A stretch of DNA of 64,000 bases from Lanius collurio (Eukaryota; Chordata; Aves; Passeriformes; Laniidae), in NCBI GenBank assembly GCA_020086605.1, contig JACBWW010000008.1, forward strand, positions 22,271,326 to 22,335,325, in the 5' to 3' direction. A program made the translations under genes and the position numbers. Shown piece after piece: positions 36,716 through 50,693 of the stretch (positions within the stretch are counted from its first letter, which is position 1; every line of letters starts with the position of its first letter). The notes under the pieces were generated by a model. The model was not told the DNA's origin. It saw nothing but the letters and a program-made list of their open reading frames with translations, and did no database searches.

Positions 36716-39700
36716 AAGAAAATACTCTCAGAGTTTTTCAGAAGTCAGAATAACTGTTTGAGACCAGAAAGTCCTGTGTGAAAAAGCTCTAAGCCAGAGT
36801 TGGATGTTGTTCAGAGCAGTGAATTATGGAAGCTGAGAACTATTCTGTAACTGTGCAGATTGCAGTGATTATCATTTAGCTTTATTTTCCATATGCAAAT
36901 TAGCTGTTCAGAATTTAGACCTGTCTGAGGCTGGCATTCCAAAATGCTCTCACTGTACTGAACAGGACTATGCATTAAAGTTAGATTGTCTTAAAATATA
37001 AAAAAAGCTGCTCAAGGACATTTCTCCAGATTGTCCTAAAGTGTATAGATCCGTATTTATTCAGGCCTGAATTGATCAGAAACCATGTAGAACAAAAGGA
37101 AATACAACAAAATCAGTGATACACACATGTTTCTAGTAAGTATGGAAATAAAAAAATACAAAGGTATTGAATAAAAATGTCAAGTCAGGTAGCTAGGAAT
37201 AGATGAAAAGGGCTAAAGAGACTGAGGTTGATAGGCCTAAATATGCTGGCTACAAACTGCAAATTAAGAAAAAGAAAACTAATATACCTCAGAAAATTAA
37301 GAGCTTATTGGAAGAATCTGCTCATTGTACAATGCCCTTTCATATATTTATCAGCAACTTGAATGAAAACATCAAACCTTCACTTATAAAACTTGATTGT
37401 GGCAGAAAACTGATCAGTCATTTTAATCCAGCAATAAGGAATGTAACAGTCCTGGAGACAAGAGGACAGGCTATATCCCTCTGCATTATAGAAGGACTTT
37501 TTTTTCTCAAAAACTGTGGGTCAGAGAGTAGTTCAGAGAATATGCTTTGTTAGAAAAGCTGAAGTGCCTGTCTTGACCTCTTTTATCTGAATTGACCCCT
37601 TTGGTTGCAACTAGTCTGGGTGTTTGTCAGGTCTACTCTGGAAAGCAAATCAGGGAGAAGATCTAAGCTCAAAACAAAAACAGCCTTTTTATCTTTATTT
37701 TTATAACCCAATCATTGCCCCAGTTCATTTTTTGGCAATGCCTACCATGTCTTGAAAAGAAAGAAACAAACAGAAGGAACTGTAATTTTTGTAAAAAGCC
37801 CTCTACTTATATTGTACAGCCCAGTAAAAAAAGGAAGGGAAGACTCCTTGGGTGTTGAGAAGTCTTTGGTTAATGGTTTATCTCTGCAATTGTGTATTTC
37901 TTCCCTCCAATTTTTGCTTAAATAAAAATCATTAAGTTCAGGGTTCAATGTATCCATAATATCTCCTTCTGATATGTTTTTTTAAACCTGGTTATAAAAT
38001 GTTCACATCGAAAGAAGATATAAAGTCAGTGATACATGTATAATAATGATAAATATGTACTTGATAGAAAAAATTTCAGATAGCTGGGAACTAATAAGAA
38101 GGCATAAAGAAATCAATTTGGTAGATGGGTATCTTAGTATCAGCCTCAGTTGCAGAGAGGTGCATTAGCTGTAATTTTTTTCATATCACATTATTCATGA
38201 ATCACATTTCTTCCAGAACGTCAGGATCAGCGCCTTGTTTAATTATTATATTTTGCATTCTTAGATTTGGAACTTTAGAGTTTTGTGATCAAGAGTTTCT
38301 CTGTGTATATATACAATAACACAGAAACTATTTATAAGCAGGACAATCACAAAGGCAGCAATTTGTGTGAGTCGAAAGTGCATTGAAGCCTTAGAATAGA
38401 AACACAGTGTCATAGCCCTTTTCTAGGAGTATGTGAAAGTACTGTAAATTAGGTCTGGCAAGGGAATATTTGTAACTAAAATAAGTTAAGAAAGAGGAAC
38501 AGAATTTACCTGAGACACAGATCGTCCATTAAAAAAAACAAAAAACCAAAAAAATGTAACTTCCCCCATCTCCCAACAGCTCTTAACCTGAACAGATTCA
38601 CTATTTTGTCTCAAATTTCTGAAACATACATTTTTTTGTGGCACAGTTCAAGGATATATATGTTTTATACTCTCCTGGAAAGGTTTCTTTATGTTCATGG
38701 ACATTTAGTTCTGCTCTGGTGGAAGTCAACGAGCTGTCTCAGCAGTTTGTATTTCAGTCTCGCCTCAAAGTGGAACCAGGCTACAGCTTCCCCAACACTC
38801 TTACTGCTTAAATTTTTTACACTTCAGCTTTTTGTGCTTATGTACAGCATGTTCTGCCTCTCAGTGAAATCTCTTTCCCTATAACAGAGAGAAAGTATCC
38901 CTGGCACACTTTAACTTAGAATACGAAATTACAGAATTACAAGCAGCAGTAAGGTCTCAGGTTGCAGAATCTCCCTTTCCCTTTTTAGAAGTGCCCATTA
39001 CAGCATGAATTCACTGAACAGGAGCAGATCAATATACCATCACAGATGCCTGGTTTTCTCTCCCATTCATTCACAATGAAGCTGCATCCAGCTTTTAGCC
39101 TCTTCTTTAATATGTCATTGAGGTATAATACCTTTCTGTGTTCTTAATGTAAACTTTCAAATCAATGTTCCAGTGTCAGAAGACAACTTTTTCCTGGTGC
39201 TGCTTCTCTGTCAGTGTCAACGTAGTGACATGCATCCCAGAACACTCCTGTAAAAGAGCTGCAGTGTCCATGCTAACTGCTAGCTTGAAAAAAACAGCCT
39301 CATTCTTGAACCCTGTCTTTTTCCTGTTTATAAGGCTTGTTTGTTGCAAAAGCATTAAAATTCAGTGAGCTTGTGATAAAACAAGCGTTACAAAAAAATT
39401 AATTTAGCATATAAATATATAACTGTCAAAAAGAGGATGCACCATAATATTAATGCCTTATCGTCTGGGAGAAAGAAGCATATCTGATGCAAGCATGTCT
39501 CTGAAGTGGGGAGAGAGTAATGATGAAGGATACCCATAAGTGTCTGTGAAGAGCAAAGGTGAATGCAGAATTCTCTGTTGCTAGAGGTTAGAGGTGGTCC
39601 CTTAGGAGCTAAAGAGAGCAGCTGGTAGTTTCTGTGCAGAGAGGGTTTGTATTTACAAACTGACACGTAAAAGTTCTTGCTGTGAGCTCATCATTGGCAG

Positions 39701-41002
39701 CTATTTTCATACCCATCTCACCTATCCTCATTGCAAGGCTATCAAATCCCACAGAGTCATGTTGGGATTAGATTTGCTGAGGGCAGTGATGCAGAGGTTT
39801 CTGGCTTTTCCTCTGCATCCCATGATGGTTGCCATGCCCCCTTGGCAGTCACCCCCCTCAGTCAAAAGCAGTGGTAGTGTTGACTCAGCTTGATGGTTTT
39901 CATGCCTGGGCATTGGGGCTGAGCTTCTCCTGGGGCTGCCCTGGGAGCAGCCTGGTATTATTTCAGTTTTTTGGGTTTTCCACCCCTCCTTTCCTGCTGC
40001 CTCCCCCTCCAGCCTTTGTCTCTGTGTGCTCCTTTGAGGTTGTGCAGCTTTTATCAGGTAAACTGACAAGGATGCATGAGGTTGGGTGCAGCATCACAAA
40101 CGTGTTGCTTCTATAGGTAAGCTTCTGTATTTGCATAGCAGAGCTCAGCATTCTGTGAATTGATGGGCCTGAGTCAAGGCTGCTGTGGAGATCTTTGTCC
40201 CTGTGCATTTACTGAGGTCTGTAAAAAAGCACATTTAAAGAAACAGAAACTTTAAGGAGAGCAGTTTGCATGACATATGTCATTTTTATGGTCTTTCAGG
40301 ACAATTTGACATTTTCTGTGAAATGATAATGTTCCTCTTATTGCTTCTCTGTCCCTGAAATTGCATATGAAATTTATTTGTGTGGTCTCTTAATTCCCAA
40401 TAAACACAATGTTTAAAAATTAAGTTCATGCCTCTTGTTTATGCCATTTATACTCCTTTTTTCTTGAAACTGTCTAGTTCTGTCAGATAAAGGAGCAAAT
40501 GCCTTCCAGCTCAGCAAAGTGCATTTGCAACCTGCTGTCATTAAGCAGCTAAAGCTGAAATATCATGGGGACTTTGCTGTCCCAGTCCCTGTCACTATTC
40601 TCTTATTCTGCAGCTACAAAGAGCATGTTGTTACATAACTAACATAATTTTTAGTGTCACAGCAGGCAGCTAGTGAAATGGAAACTGAGAACTGGGTTAT
40701 TTTAGTTAGGAAAGAAAATGAATACATGAGATTATTCAGATCCTCTTTATTTACAAACAGAAAAGTTTTTTGAAGAGCTCTCAGAACAGTTGTTCAGCAG
40801 CAAAATTCTCACCAACTCCATTTAGGCAACAAGTAGTGTCACAGATTAGGTGCCTCTGTTTAAACTCTTGTGCTGTTGTGAGTTAATTTAGAGATTACAG
40901 TGTTTATCTAAAAACTCTCTGGTAGATCGTTTGGCTGTTGCTTTTAAACCAGATGCTCAAAGTGGTTCTGGTATTTTCACTTGCCTGCACATAAATAGAC
41001 GT
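36716..41002. other. Non-coding stretch, no gene recognised
   Basis: No exon or classifiable transposon. A GC-richer patch at about 39730-40110 carries overlapping open frames on both strands (up to 113 codons) without any recognisable domain. It could be an unrecognised repeat or a regulatory element. Confidence 0.5.
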
Positions 41003-41140
41003 GGCCTGATTTGCAGAGGTGTGATCAATTCTAGGTCCTATTGAAATCAATGGGAACTGATGAGTGCTCAGTTCCTTTGAAAACCAGGCCATTTATATAT
41101 AGGTGCCTAAATATGGCACCCAATTTTGAAAAACCTGACT
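41003..41140. repeat. Ancient palindromic interspersed repeat
   Basis: 'ggcctgatttgcagagg' (41003-41019) and 'cctttgaaaaccaggcc' (41074-41090) form an imperfect inverted repeat. Its centre, 'cctattgaaatcaatggg', is itself nearly palindromic. Downstream lie 'aggtgcctaaatatggcacc' and 'caattttgaaaa'. From general knowledge, motifs such as 'tcaatggga', 'ctctgaaaatcaggcc' and 'ttaggtgcctaaat' belong to very old repeats spread through reptile and bird genomes. I do not assign a library name. Such repeats are sometimes retained as regulatory sequence, but nothing here shows that. Confidence 0.6.
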
Positions 41141-44100
41141 TTAAGACCATATACCATCTTCCTCCTTCTGATATCTGGGTCCTTGCTGGAAGAAAAGATA
41201 AGAAGAGTAATGAAGAAACAATTGTAATGAAAAAAAGACAGAAATATTTCTGTGTATTTATTACCCTGTAACTGTAAAAATATTTTTTTTTAAATCATTA
41301 AAGGGAAGTGTCCATTGGAGTAGAATTTCCTCATCTGTGCTTATGCTGTTTTATATTGAGAAGACAAAGCAAAGCAAATAGCTACTCCTGTGCATGTGCA
41401 AATGCAATTACTATCTGGGAATTAAATTTGTAACAAAATAAAATTCAGATAGAAGATAAAGACACAAAAAAAAGCCCTGCCTCTATTTCCAGAAAAAAAG
41501 ATGTCTATACAGATTTGTTTTTTCTTTCTCATTTACAACAGAAGAATATATACTGAAATGCATTAGTGGACAAATATTCACTTACCAACTCTCCTACTTT
41601 CTACAGTATCCTGAAAGCGACTTTGCTAAGAAAATATTTCCATTTTCCACCTTTTTTTTATAGAATATATAACAGTTTTACATTTTTTACTCAGTATGCT
41701 GCAAAGCAAGAAAGAATTATGATCTGTTATCACAATAAAAACTCTGCCAGATAATATGGTTAGAGGCTTTTGCAAAGCTCACAGCATCCTGAGGAACTCA
41801 TTTCAGCAGTGCCATTAGCCTTCTCCCAAGGAAAGCATTCAGAGCCTTCAAACAGATTTTATTTGTAGTTACACAACTGTATGAAAACTTGTATAATTGA
41901 TTCCAGAAACCAAATACAACCTGAAGCATTAGAAAGGATTATTTTTCATGTTGTGATCATATGATTACAGGAAGAAAACATTTGGGACCCATGTCAGGTT
42001 TACAAGCCCCCAGGATCTTTGTTTGTGAGCTTTTTAGAGCAATCATGAGAGTTAGTGACTTACATTTTTCAGGTTGTAGATTGGTTAATAGTGGTATTTC
42101 TAATCTGTTTTCCTCTGGTTTTGTTCCATGTTGATCCTCCTGTGTTTAAAAAGGTATAATATCTGAACCTCTTCTGGGGTGAGGATTTCTCCTTAGGGTT
42201 CTGCTACCATCTAATATTTGAGCTTTGTGGCCTTGTTCTTGGATGAGGAAGAGAGATGGAAGAGAAAAGGTGATCTGTCTTCTCTTTCCAGCTAGCTTAT
42301 TTCCTGAATATGGTAAAATCTACCCTTATGTTCCCTTCTGCTGGATGTTTAGAAGTGTGGTGACAAAGGGACACTATGAGATTCATAGAGGGAAATATTA
42401 CTTTGTTGTCATTGTTCAAGAAAACAAGCGAAGGTGAAGTTTGATTATTATAGTATCACACAATTCTGGAGTTGATGTTTCGAGAGAAAATGTTAAAAAT
42501 GGATCAAGTTTAGAACAAGGATGAAGAACAACCCTTTCCTTTTTAACTTTTAGCAGGAGGCAAATTTTGAGACTGAATTGCAGATCTTTCCTGAGCAGAA
42601 TTGGTACTTTCACTTTAAAGCTGAGGTAACCTGTAGGTCAGGCTGATGTGAGCTTACTTGCAAAAGTGATGTTGGATCATTTAATCAACGTCTCTGAAGT
42701 GCACTCAGATTTGAAACAAAACAAAGTAGAGTGTAAAAGATAGCAATGAAGTTCAGCTTCATTTAAGGTGATGAGTACTTTACTTTTGTCAGTGATTGTG
42801 TCATATTCAGCAATTTAAATGCTTTTTTAACCATGGCATCCCTCCTTTGACTGATATAAATTTGTGAACTTCAAGGAAGTAGAGAGAAATTCACTATTTC
42901 AGAAGAAGTTGAATACATGTTTTATTGTGCTTCAATATACTTAAAAACATTCGGGCACTATTTTAGGTATTTTTAATGGGTTACATGTTTCAGTGGGTAA
43001 AACACAGAATAATTTCTGGAGAAAGTAAAGCCAAGGGGGATAATTAAATGTAAATTATGATTAATGAAACAATTAAATGATAAATTTCATATAACCTCCC
43101 TGGACTGTATTCAAAGACCTCAGCATCTCCAAAGACTCTGGTCTTCCCCATACCTCAGGGTATTTATGGAAGCTGGTGGGTTCTTACCCAATAAACTGAG
43201 AAAGTATGTTAACTTTTTACAGGTTTGAGACATAGTTCCCTCTCCTTCTTCCCAAACCTTGTTGAGAGCAACTGCTCCTTTCCTTGTCCAGAGCAGCAAT
43301 TTCATTTTTGTGATGAGAGGCACTGATCTCTTACAAACCCACTAAGCAGGTCTCCTTGGGTGGCAGAATGCTGCCCTATAGGCCCTTCTCTGGAGGGAGC
43401 ATCTGATGGACATTGCCCCTGGGAAGGCAACAGTGGGCAGCCTGAGAAATGGAAGGACATGGAATTGGAAGTGAGACATAGAACTTTTGTACTTCTCATG
43501 TGGTATCACTTACCTGCTACCATACACCTTTGGATGTTAGTCATATAAAAGCAAAGTTAAAATACTGGCATCCCAAATAGTTTTTTATGGGGTTAACTGA
43601 GAGAAAGGGAAGTATCTGCACAGTTGAAAGACCCTGGAAGTTTAGATTAATCATAGGACATGTAACCATTTTTAGATTTTGAGATTGTTAGAGGATTTAT
43701 TGTCATTTCACAAAATGCTTCCAGACCACATAGATACTTGGTTCCTTTGGCTTTCCAGCAGAAATCTGTTCTCTGTGCTTAGCTTTCCTAAGCCTCTCTG
43801 TTGCTGCTGTTGTCGTCAGCAGTAATACTGGTCCCTGAATGCAATTAGTGTCTGTGTCACATTGACAGCTTTACATGTTTCTTGTTTGTATTACCTGGAG
43901 AAACAGCTTTTCTGTGCAGATATTATTGTTTTATTAAGAATTACAAAGACACGTTATGACAGAACAACATGCCCAAATGTTTGTGTCCCATTCCAGCTGT
44001 TTCAGTTAGTCTGCAGGCCTTATAATTCTTATATCATCATATATTGTCGCACGGTTACAGACACAGAGATATTTAACTCAATTCCATTTTAGGGGTGCCT

Positions 44101-47100
44101 AATAGTGTTTTGAGTACCTGCATTTGTGTCAGTCATGTTTGTTAGAAGTTTCCAGATACAGTAGCTCAGAAAATCAAGGCTGTTGCAGCTCCATGAACCC
44201 AAGTCCAGCCAGCAGTGAGGCTGAACAAGTGTTACCAGTAGGTTACACATGCATACATTATGTATACATACACATGCACAGCCAGTCAGTCCAGGCAGAA
44301 AACATGGTACTCGTACAAAAACAAGCAGCCTACTCCCATGTACTCTGAAACATACATGTCTGTAAATAAATGTCAACATATGGAACATATGGATCCCACC
44401 ATCAGCTGGGAACAGACACGCAGGAATTTTTGAGGACTTCCCAACGGTGAGAGAGAGAATATCTGCTTTCTTGGTTGGCCTCTTGGGAATCTGCAAGAAT
44501 TAAATGTATTTCTCTAGCCCATTCACTTAACCTGGTGGTCACTAAAATGTGAGGAGGATGCTTAGTTTCTCCTGCTTTACCCTTTACTTTTTCACAAATA
44601 CACAAATGTCAGCAAAATGTGCCTGCATATGTCCTCCTTGTCGTGGTGTCCTCTGCATCATTACCAAGGATGGTAATGAATGGGTGTCAAGAGGAATCTT
44701 CTTATCCTCTGCTCTAATAAATGGAAAGAAGAAGCAAGAGGTTGTGTAACTGAACTGAAAAATGTTGAATAGCCACATGGAAAAAAACCCTTGGAATACT
44801 CAATTAATAATAATGTAAATACATTCAAAATTGGATTTTAGTAAATAATACTTCTAATGAATCATTGAAATATTATTCATGTGGTTGTTCCTGAGAAATT
44901 TGATTCCATTAGTTAATACCTTAATGCCAAACATGAATAAACTACAGCCAAGTTTTAGTAAAAAATGTTCTCTTCTGTAGAGAAAGATGATAGCAATGTA
45001 ATCATTTTGGTATCTTAACATGAGCTGACTGTGAGTTCAGAATAATGAGACATTGAAAAAAATTATCACTTTCAGCTTTTGAAGAGGACCTAGAGGAAGG
45101 CAGAACATAAAATATCAGAAAGTCATTGTTCGAGTGAAGGTAATGGTGTATGTAATTTTAGATGCCAAATAAGGAATAGCAAGATTTAGTATGGTAAGAA
45201 TATTGATTTTCCTGATAGTCTTAATTTCTGTATTTTGGAATGCAGATTCTCCTATCTTAGAAATAAACTTTATCCTGTAACTACAATTTCTGCTGCAGAA
45301 AATGTAAGACAGTCTAAAGAGTACAGCAGAGGTATAGGAATATCTTATCCAATCCTCTCTCAAATTGATTTGCTCTGCAGTGCCAGATGCGTGGGAGTTT
45401 GTTTAAAAGCTATTAGCCATTAGTGTGTTCCATAGCATCGCAGTTAGGAAAGGTAAGAAACACGTCTGACACTAATTTAGTGTTCCTCCTGCCCGAGGAG
45501 CATTTCCTGTTGTGTGGCAGTTGTGGTGCATTGTGTGGGAAGGCACAGGCACGCACACACACCCTGCGCTGCGGGCCCTGCCAAGTCTCAGCTGCACCCC
45601 ACAGCTGCGAGCCCGAGTTACCTAACCCTGTGTGTGATGCCTCCCCCAAGTCCCTCTGCTGCTCTCCCTCTCTTGGTCTGCCTGCTGAACAGCACCGCTG
45701 CTTGCGTGACTTGAATGGGGATAATTTGAGGGATTCTCTTGCTGTTGCTTGTTTCCTGGCAGGATAACAGAAGTTCTATATTTGTCTCTGTGCTTCACTC
45801 TAAAGATATTATTTGTCCTGTCAAAGAGTGAACCTTTTGGATCAGGAGTTTATTCTGAGTAACGTATTGAAGTGGGGTTCCGTGATAATTCAGATTATAA
45901 TAGTATTCTGTTTAGGTGAAACAGACTGTTGACATCTTGTTTTCCATTTTACCAAAGGGAGAGTGAGGAATGAATGAAGTATGTGATGAGAAACTTAGTG
46001 AGGTAACTTAGGTACCTTTTTTGTTCTGTGCAAAATGATATATTTCCAAGTGCACAATAAAAAGTCCTTTTGAAAGATTTATGCTGGGGTTACAGTTGAG
46101 AAATATTCTTTTCTTTCTAGCTGTATGTCTTGCAGCTGGATTTCGAATTGCTCGGTGTCTGCTAATCGGCTTTACTGGTAGACCTGCTGAGAAAGCATTG
46201 CAATTGTCCATGTGGAATGCAAGGAAAAAATGTAGGGATTAGATTTTTGAGTAATTTTTGGACACAGTACGAATTTGTGAGGAAAGCTTCATAAGTAATG
46301 ACAGACCAATTTAACTGTAGCAGTAATGAGCTAAGAACCAAAAGAAGTCAATTATGTTTCCTTTCACTTTTATTCTGAGAGCTGTACTTAGTTAATTTTC
46401 TTAGAACTGGGTTGGAGGATTCAGTACCATTTTCTGTCATTTGATCTCATGGGTCAATGTGATAATTTAACTGATTTGTGTTTTTTTTTTTTTTCTGAAT
46501 ACCTGCCAGTCTGCATAGGTAGGGTCATATCTGTATGTTCACATAAGTGTGTATGAGGTTGATCCATTAGACCCTCAAATGACCTATGAGTCCAAATTCG
46601 TATGTCAAAGCTGCATTAGATACTTTATTTGTGGTCAGTTGATCCCAAAGCATTTGGCCAGGCTATGAAAATGAAACTGAGAATTGCAGTTCACTTTGTA
46701 TCTAAGATTTGTCAGGGGCTTTTCTGTGCAGGAACATGGAGGTGAAATGCTGCTGTGCAGTCCTGTTTCCTCTCCACCTGAGACTGGGTGAACTGGTCAC
46801 CTGGAGATGAGCTGACTTCTACCTGGAACTGTGCAAAGAGGACTCCTTGTAACTGGCCAAGAATGTACAAAGTACTTGCTCTGCCTGGTGACTGGCCCAG
46901 GGACAGCCTGAATCTCTACGTGAGATGTAGAAAAGCAGTATTTGGTGGAAACTTAGAGCTAGAGCTGTTATTTTGAACACATAACACTAGAACTCTTACA
47001 GTAAATTCCTGAAATAGCAAAATAGACATTTAGCCACATATCAAACATCAGGTATCTTTGCTTGCTCTGCATTGTGTTTCAGGAGGTTTTTAGGTACTTC

Positions 47101-48426
47101 AGGAGGAGTGTAGGTCTAGAACAATGTAGACCTGAGGTGCTGGATGCTGCTCAGGTGGGAAACCACATGCTCGCTAGCTCTTCATGGTCTCTGCCAGAAG
47201 AATTAAGAAAACCTGCATTTACCTCTGTCCTCTGATACTCCCTTCCCCAATCAGAAAGTATATTGATATTGCTTAATGCCTCTGTGCATTATCACCAATC
47301 CTTGAAAGTCTTATTTCAGTGAATTATCTTGGCTCCTCACGTATTTACCCCATCCTGCCTTACTGAACTGGTTTTAGTATGCTCTTTTGCATTGCCTTCT
47401 TTTGTTCTCAGGTCTGAGTGTAGCTCCCCTTGAGGGGGATAAAAGTTCATCTAAGTGAGCTCACCAAGCTTAAGACAAAGCTTAGTGGTTTTTTTCTATT
47501 TTTTTGCAGAAAAATGAATTCCAGCTTGAGTTTCTTGTGTGATCAGTGCCATGTGATCTCAGAGTACAGGTGACAAAGAACTAAATGCATAAATGCGTAA
47601 GATGTCTCAAAAAAGCATCAGACGGGAAGGCAAAGTGGCTAAAAGCACCACTTTAGAACCTATTCCTTAGTGTGCATGTCACCTGTACAGAGCAGAAGAA
47701 GGGGCAGACAGTGTATAAAGCAGATCTGTCACAGAACATAGATTTAACTGGAACCCTTGTAAAAGTTTCTCTGAAGAATGAAAAATGTAACAGGTTGGGA
47801 ATGTGATGGATATAAACTGGCCTGGGTTGTCTTTGACTCATAAAAATTTAACTTTGGGTAAATGAAGGCAGTAATTCATAAGTGACAAAAACCAATAATG
47901 TCTAACCACTTTTTAAAGTAAGAACAAGAAAGTCAATAATCTGTGTATCAAGGAGAGGTACTTGTTTGTTTTGTATTTTTAGGCCTTCTTGTAATGCAGA
48001 GAGGTCATCTCAAAAACCACTTAGTTATTGAACCTTATTTCACATTTCATAATTTCCCTTTATCACTTAGAGTAATTTTAATTGTCCATAACTGTTCTCC
48101 TTCCATGCAGCAGAAGAGTAGCCTCAGAGAACACAGAAGAGAGGGGTTATTTCCAAGTAGATGATTAGAGCACTGCACTAGAAAATCAAATTAGATTGCA
48201 ATGAAATGCAGCTATAAATATGCTATTACTTTGGAGAATTCTATGCGAGAACCTTCATGGAATGATGTGCTAGGATTTGCAGGATCTACATGCAGGAGCA
48301 CTAACTTCAGAGAAAAGAAATAATGTAATTGAGGAGGGGCTCTGGTCTGCAAGATGATGTAAAGCAGACCCTTCAAATAAAACAGAGTGATTTTTAAACC
48401 AGAATAAATCTGCATTTAGACAGGTG
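41141..48426. other. Non-coding stretch, no gene recognised
   Basis: No exon or named mobile element recognised. A GC-richer patch with several CpG dinucleotides lies at about 45480-45720. Frames there reach 114 codons but show no domain and are probably fortuitous. Confidence 0.5.
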
Positions 48427-48585
48427 AAAAAATAACTTTCCAGTGGTGCTACCCTTACTATATAACATTAAAATGATGGACAGACTGCTGTTTGGTTGAT
48501 TTGGGGTTTTTTTTCCCCATTGCGTCAAGGCAGCTGGTAATATGCTTAAGATAGGTACTTGCTAAGTGCTTTCCTGGATTGGGAC
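48427..48585. repeat. Copy A of a diverged direct repeat (family unknown)
   Basis: It shares with the copy about 970 bp downstream three collinear exact blocks: 'tttccagtg' (48437), 'ttaaaatgatggacaga' (48468) and 'tacttgctaagtgcttt' (48556). Block spacings are 31 and 88 bases here versus 31 and 84 in the other copy. The parts between are recognisably similar. It may be two insertions of one old interspersed element or a segmental duplication. A faint similarity of the last block to MIR-type SINEs is not enough to name it. Confidence 0.75.
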
Positions 48586-49397
48586 CATGGAATACATACA
48601 GCATTTTTCAGGATTGATCTCCTGAATAGTGTATGAAAAATCCCATATTTCTAGGGACTATCAGTTTACTATCCTTTATTTTTCCCTTTCTCTCTTTTTC
48701 TTACTATTGGGATTAATAGAATTTTATTATGTTAATGTTGTTGTATCCCTTATCACCAGAGTGTTTACAAATAGATGATGAAGATTCCACAGCCCACATT
48801 TGCATTGACATTAGTACATTGGGAGTTAAATCCTTTCTCTTGTGCTACTGTTTCTAGTTCCTGTAGATTTCTAAGGGAAATGTTGAACAATTTCTTTTGA
48901 AAAATCTATTATAATACAGTGTTTCTGAACAGTGCTTTTTAAATAATCCATAAAATTTCACAGATTCTTCAAACCTCACAGACATTCTGGTAACATCTTT
49001 GAATTACTTTAGTGTGGAGATGAGTGGGTGGGCTTGATAGAGAGGAGGAAGCTGTGAAAAAAACCCTGCTATGTGGAACAGAGATTGTTTGTTAAATTAC
49101 TTGTCTGGCTTCCTTACAGTTTGCACTGAATACACTCTACGACTTCTGCAGTTATATGGTATTCTTTAGGCTACGACAGGCTTATTACTATGACACTATG
49201 ATTCAGTATCTCAAAAATCAGGTAGACTGAAAGTTGATCAAAAATCAATTCAAAATAATAAAACCAGCCCTTCTTGCTGCTGTGGTATTTGTGAAAATAA
49301 TATCACGGTATTTCATAGGGGTGGAGACAGATTGGATTGTGAGCAGTGCTGCTCTCTTTGGTGTCTGACAAAAGAGGCACGATAGAGAGAGACAAAT

Positions 49398-49552
49398 AAC
49401 TGTCTGCTTTCCAGTGATGGCAACCTTCCCATACAAAGTTAAAATGATGGACAGAGCCCTGCTTGGCTGGTTGTTTTTTGCTCTGCTGAATCAAGGCACT
49501 TGCTAATGCCCTTAAAATAAAATACTTGCTAAGTGCTTTACTGGGTTAGGCA
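49398..49552. repeat. Copy B of a diverged direct repeat (family unknown)
   Basis: Counterpart of the 48.4-kb copy, with matching blocks at 49408-49416, 49439-49455 and 49523-49539. Similarity fades on both sides, so the duplicated unit is about 155 bp and the intervening ~810 bp is unrelated. Both copies have the same orientation. Confidence 0.75.
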
Positions 49553-50693
49553 GAAAATGCTTATGCTGCATCACCTGCAAATGCATATTTGTTATTATAA
49601 AGTTCTTGTTTGGTCAGATGCTGGGTAACTGTTATAAGGTCGATCCATATCATGTAGACAGGAGGTGGTGCAAAATTTTTGTTGCTGAGGCAGTCTAATT
49701 AAAGTGTTTTCATGATTGTAGTCAGTTTGGTCATTCTGAGTTTGCCATGTAAAATAGCAAGAACTAGTTCTCTGCCAGTATATTTTATATTCACTGTAGT
49801 ATATTTATATAAAATATTCTTTACAAGTAGCAACCCTTATCTTCAATCAGTATGGTACATTAAAGGCTTGTTTTGGTAGAAGTGCACTTTTTGTCAATGA
49901 ACTATGTCTGAAAGTAGTCTGTGGCAGATTAATCCATTTTTCTATCAATAATATTTCCAAAATAACACCAATATATCCCTCATTGACACAAACTATCAAG
50001 CAAGAGGGAAAACAAAGTAAATGAAAACAAATCGATGCAAGAAATAAAAAGTAAAATGAGTAAATAGATGATGTGGCTGACATGGCATTCGGCTTTGTGC
50101 TGCTGCTGAGGAACCCTCCCCCCAGCCCATCTCTTGCTGAACTGAAGGAAATCAAATGCAAATTCAAGCATGTGAAATGGAGTTTCACACATCTGAGACA
50201 GCCAATTAATGTGATTTTTAGTTTTCCTCTGTTTCAGTAATGTGGGACTTTTGAGTCAGGAGAAGGGTTTTTTTCCTTATTATTTATTTCTTTCTAGTAT
50301 GAGAATTATTTATTTTGTAATTTTCTTTGAGAGTTGTTTATTGCTATTGGCTGATACAGAGAAGAAAAATTAATTTCATAATGCTTTTAGAATTAGCATA
50401 TGTTCTACTGTCAGGCTGGCAAAACAAAATTTCATATACCTCCTTTACTGGATATTTTTATTCCTGGGAATGCAGCTATGAGGAATAAATCTAATCCAAA
50501 ATATTTGAGCTGTTAAAATTCAAATTCATAAGCTTATGAATACCCCTAGGTGGCACTACATGCTTTTTTGGTTAAAAAATAATCAAATACTTTATATGTA
50601 AATAAAAGCAAAACCATAATAGTTCAATACACATGATGAATACATTCCATATTTTTTCCAATAAAGTGGCTAACAAGCTAGTTTTTTAGCAAC
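49553..50693. other. Non-coding stretch before the minus-strand LTR
   Basis: AT-rich DNA. Minus-strand frames up to 113 codons (49847-50188) have no recognised domain. Confidence 0.5.

Noticed and set aside
37203..37553. 116-codon plus-strand frame starting with ATG, lysine-rich
   Set aside because: Lysine richness follows from local A-rich DNA; no recognisable domain or splice context.
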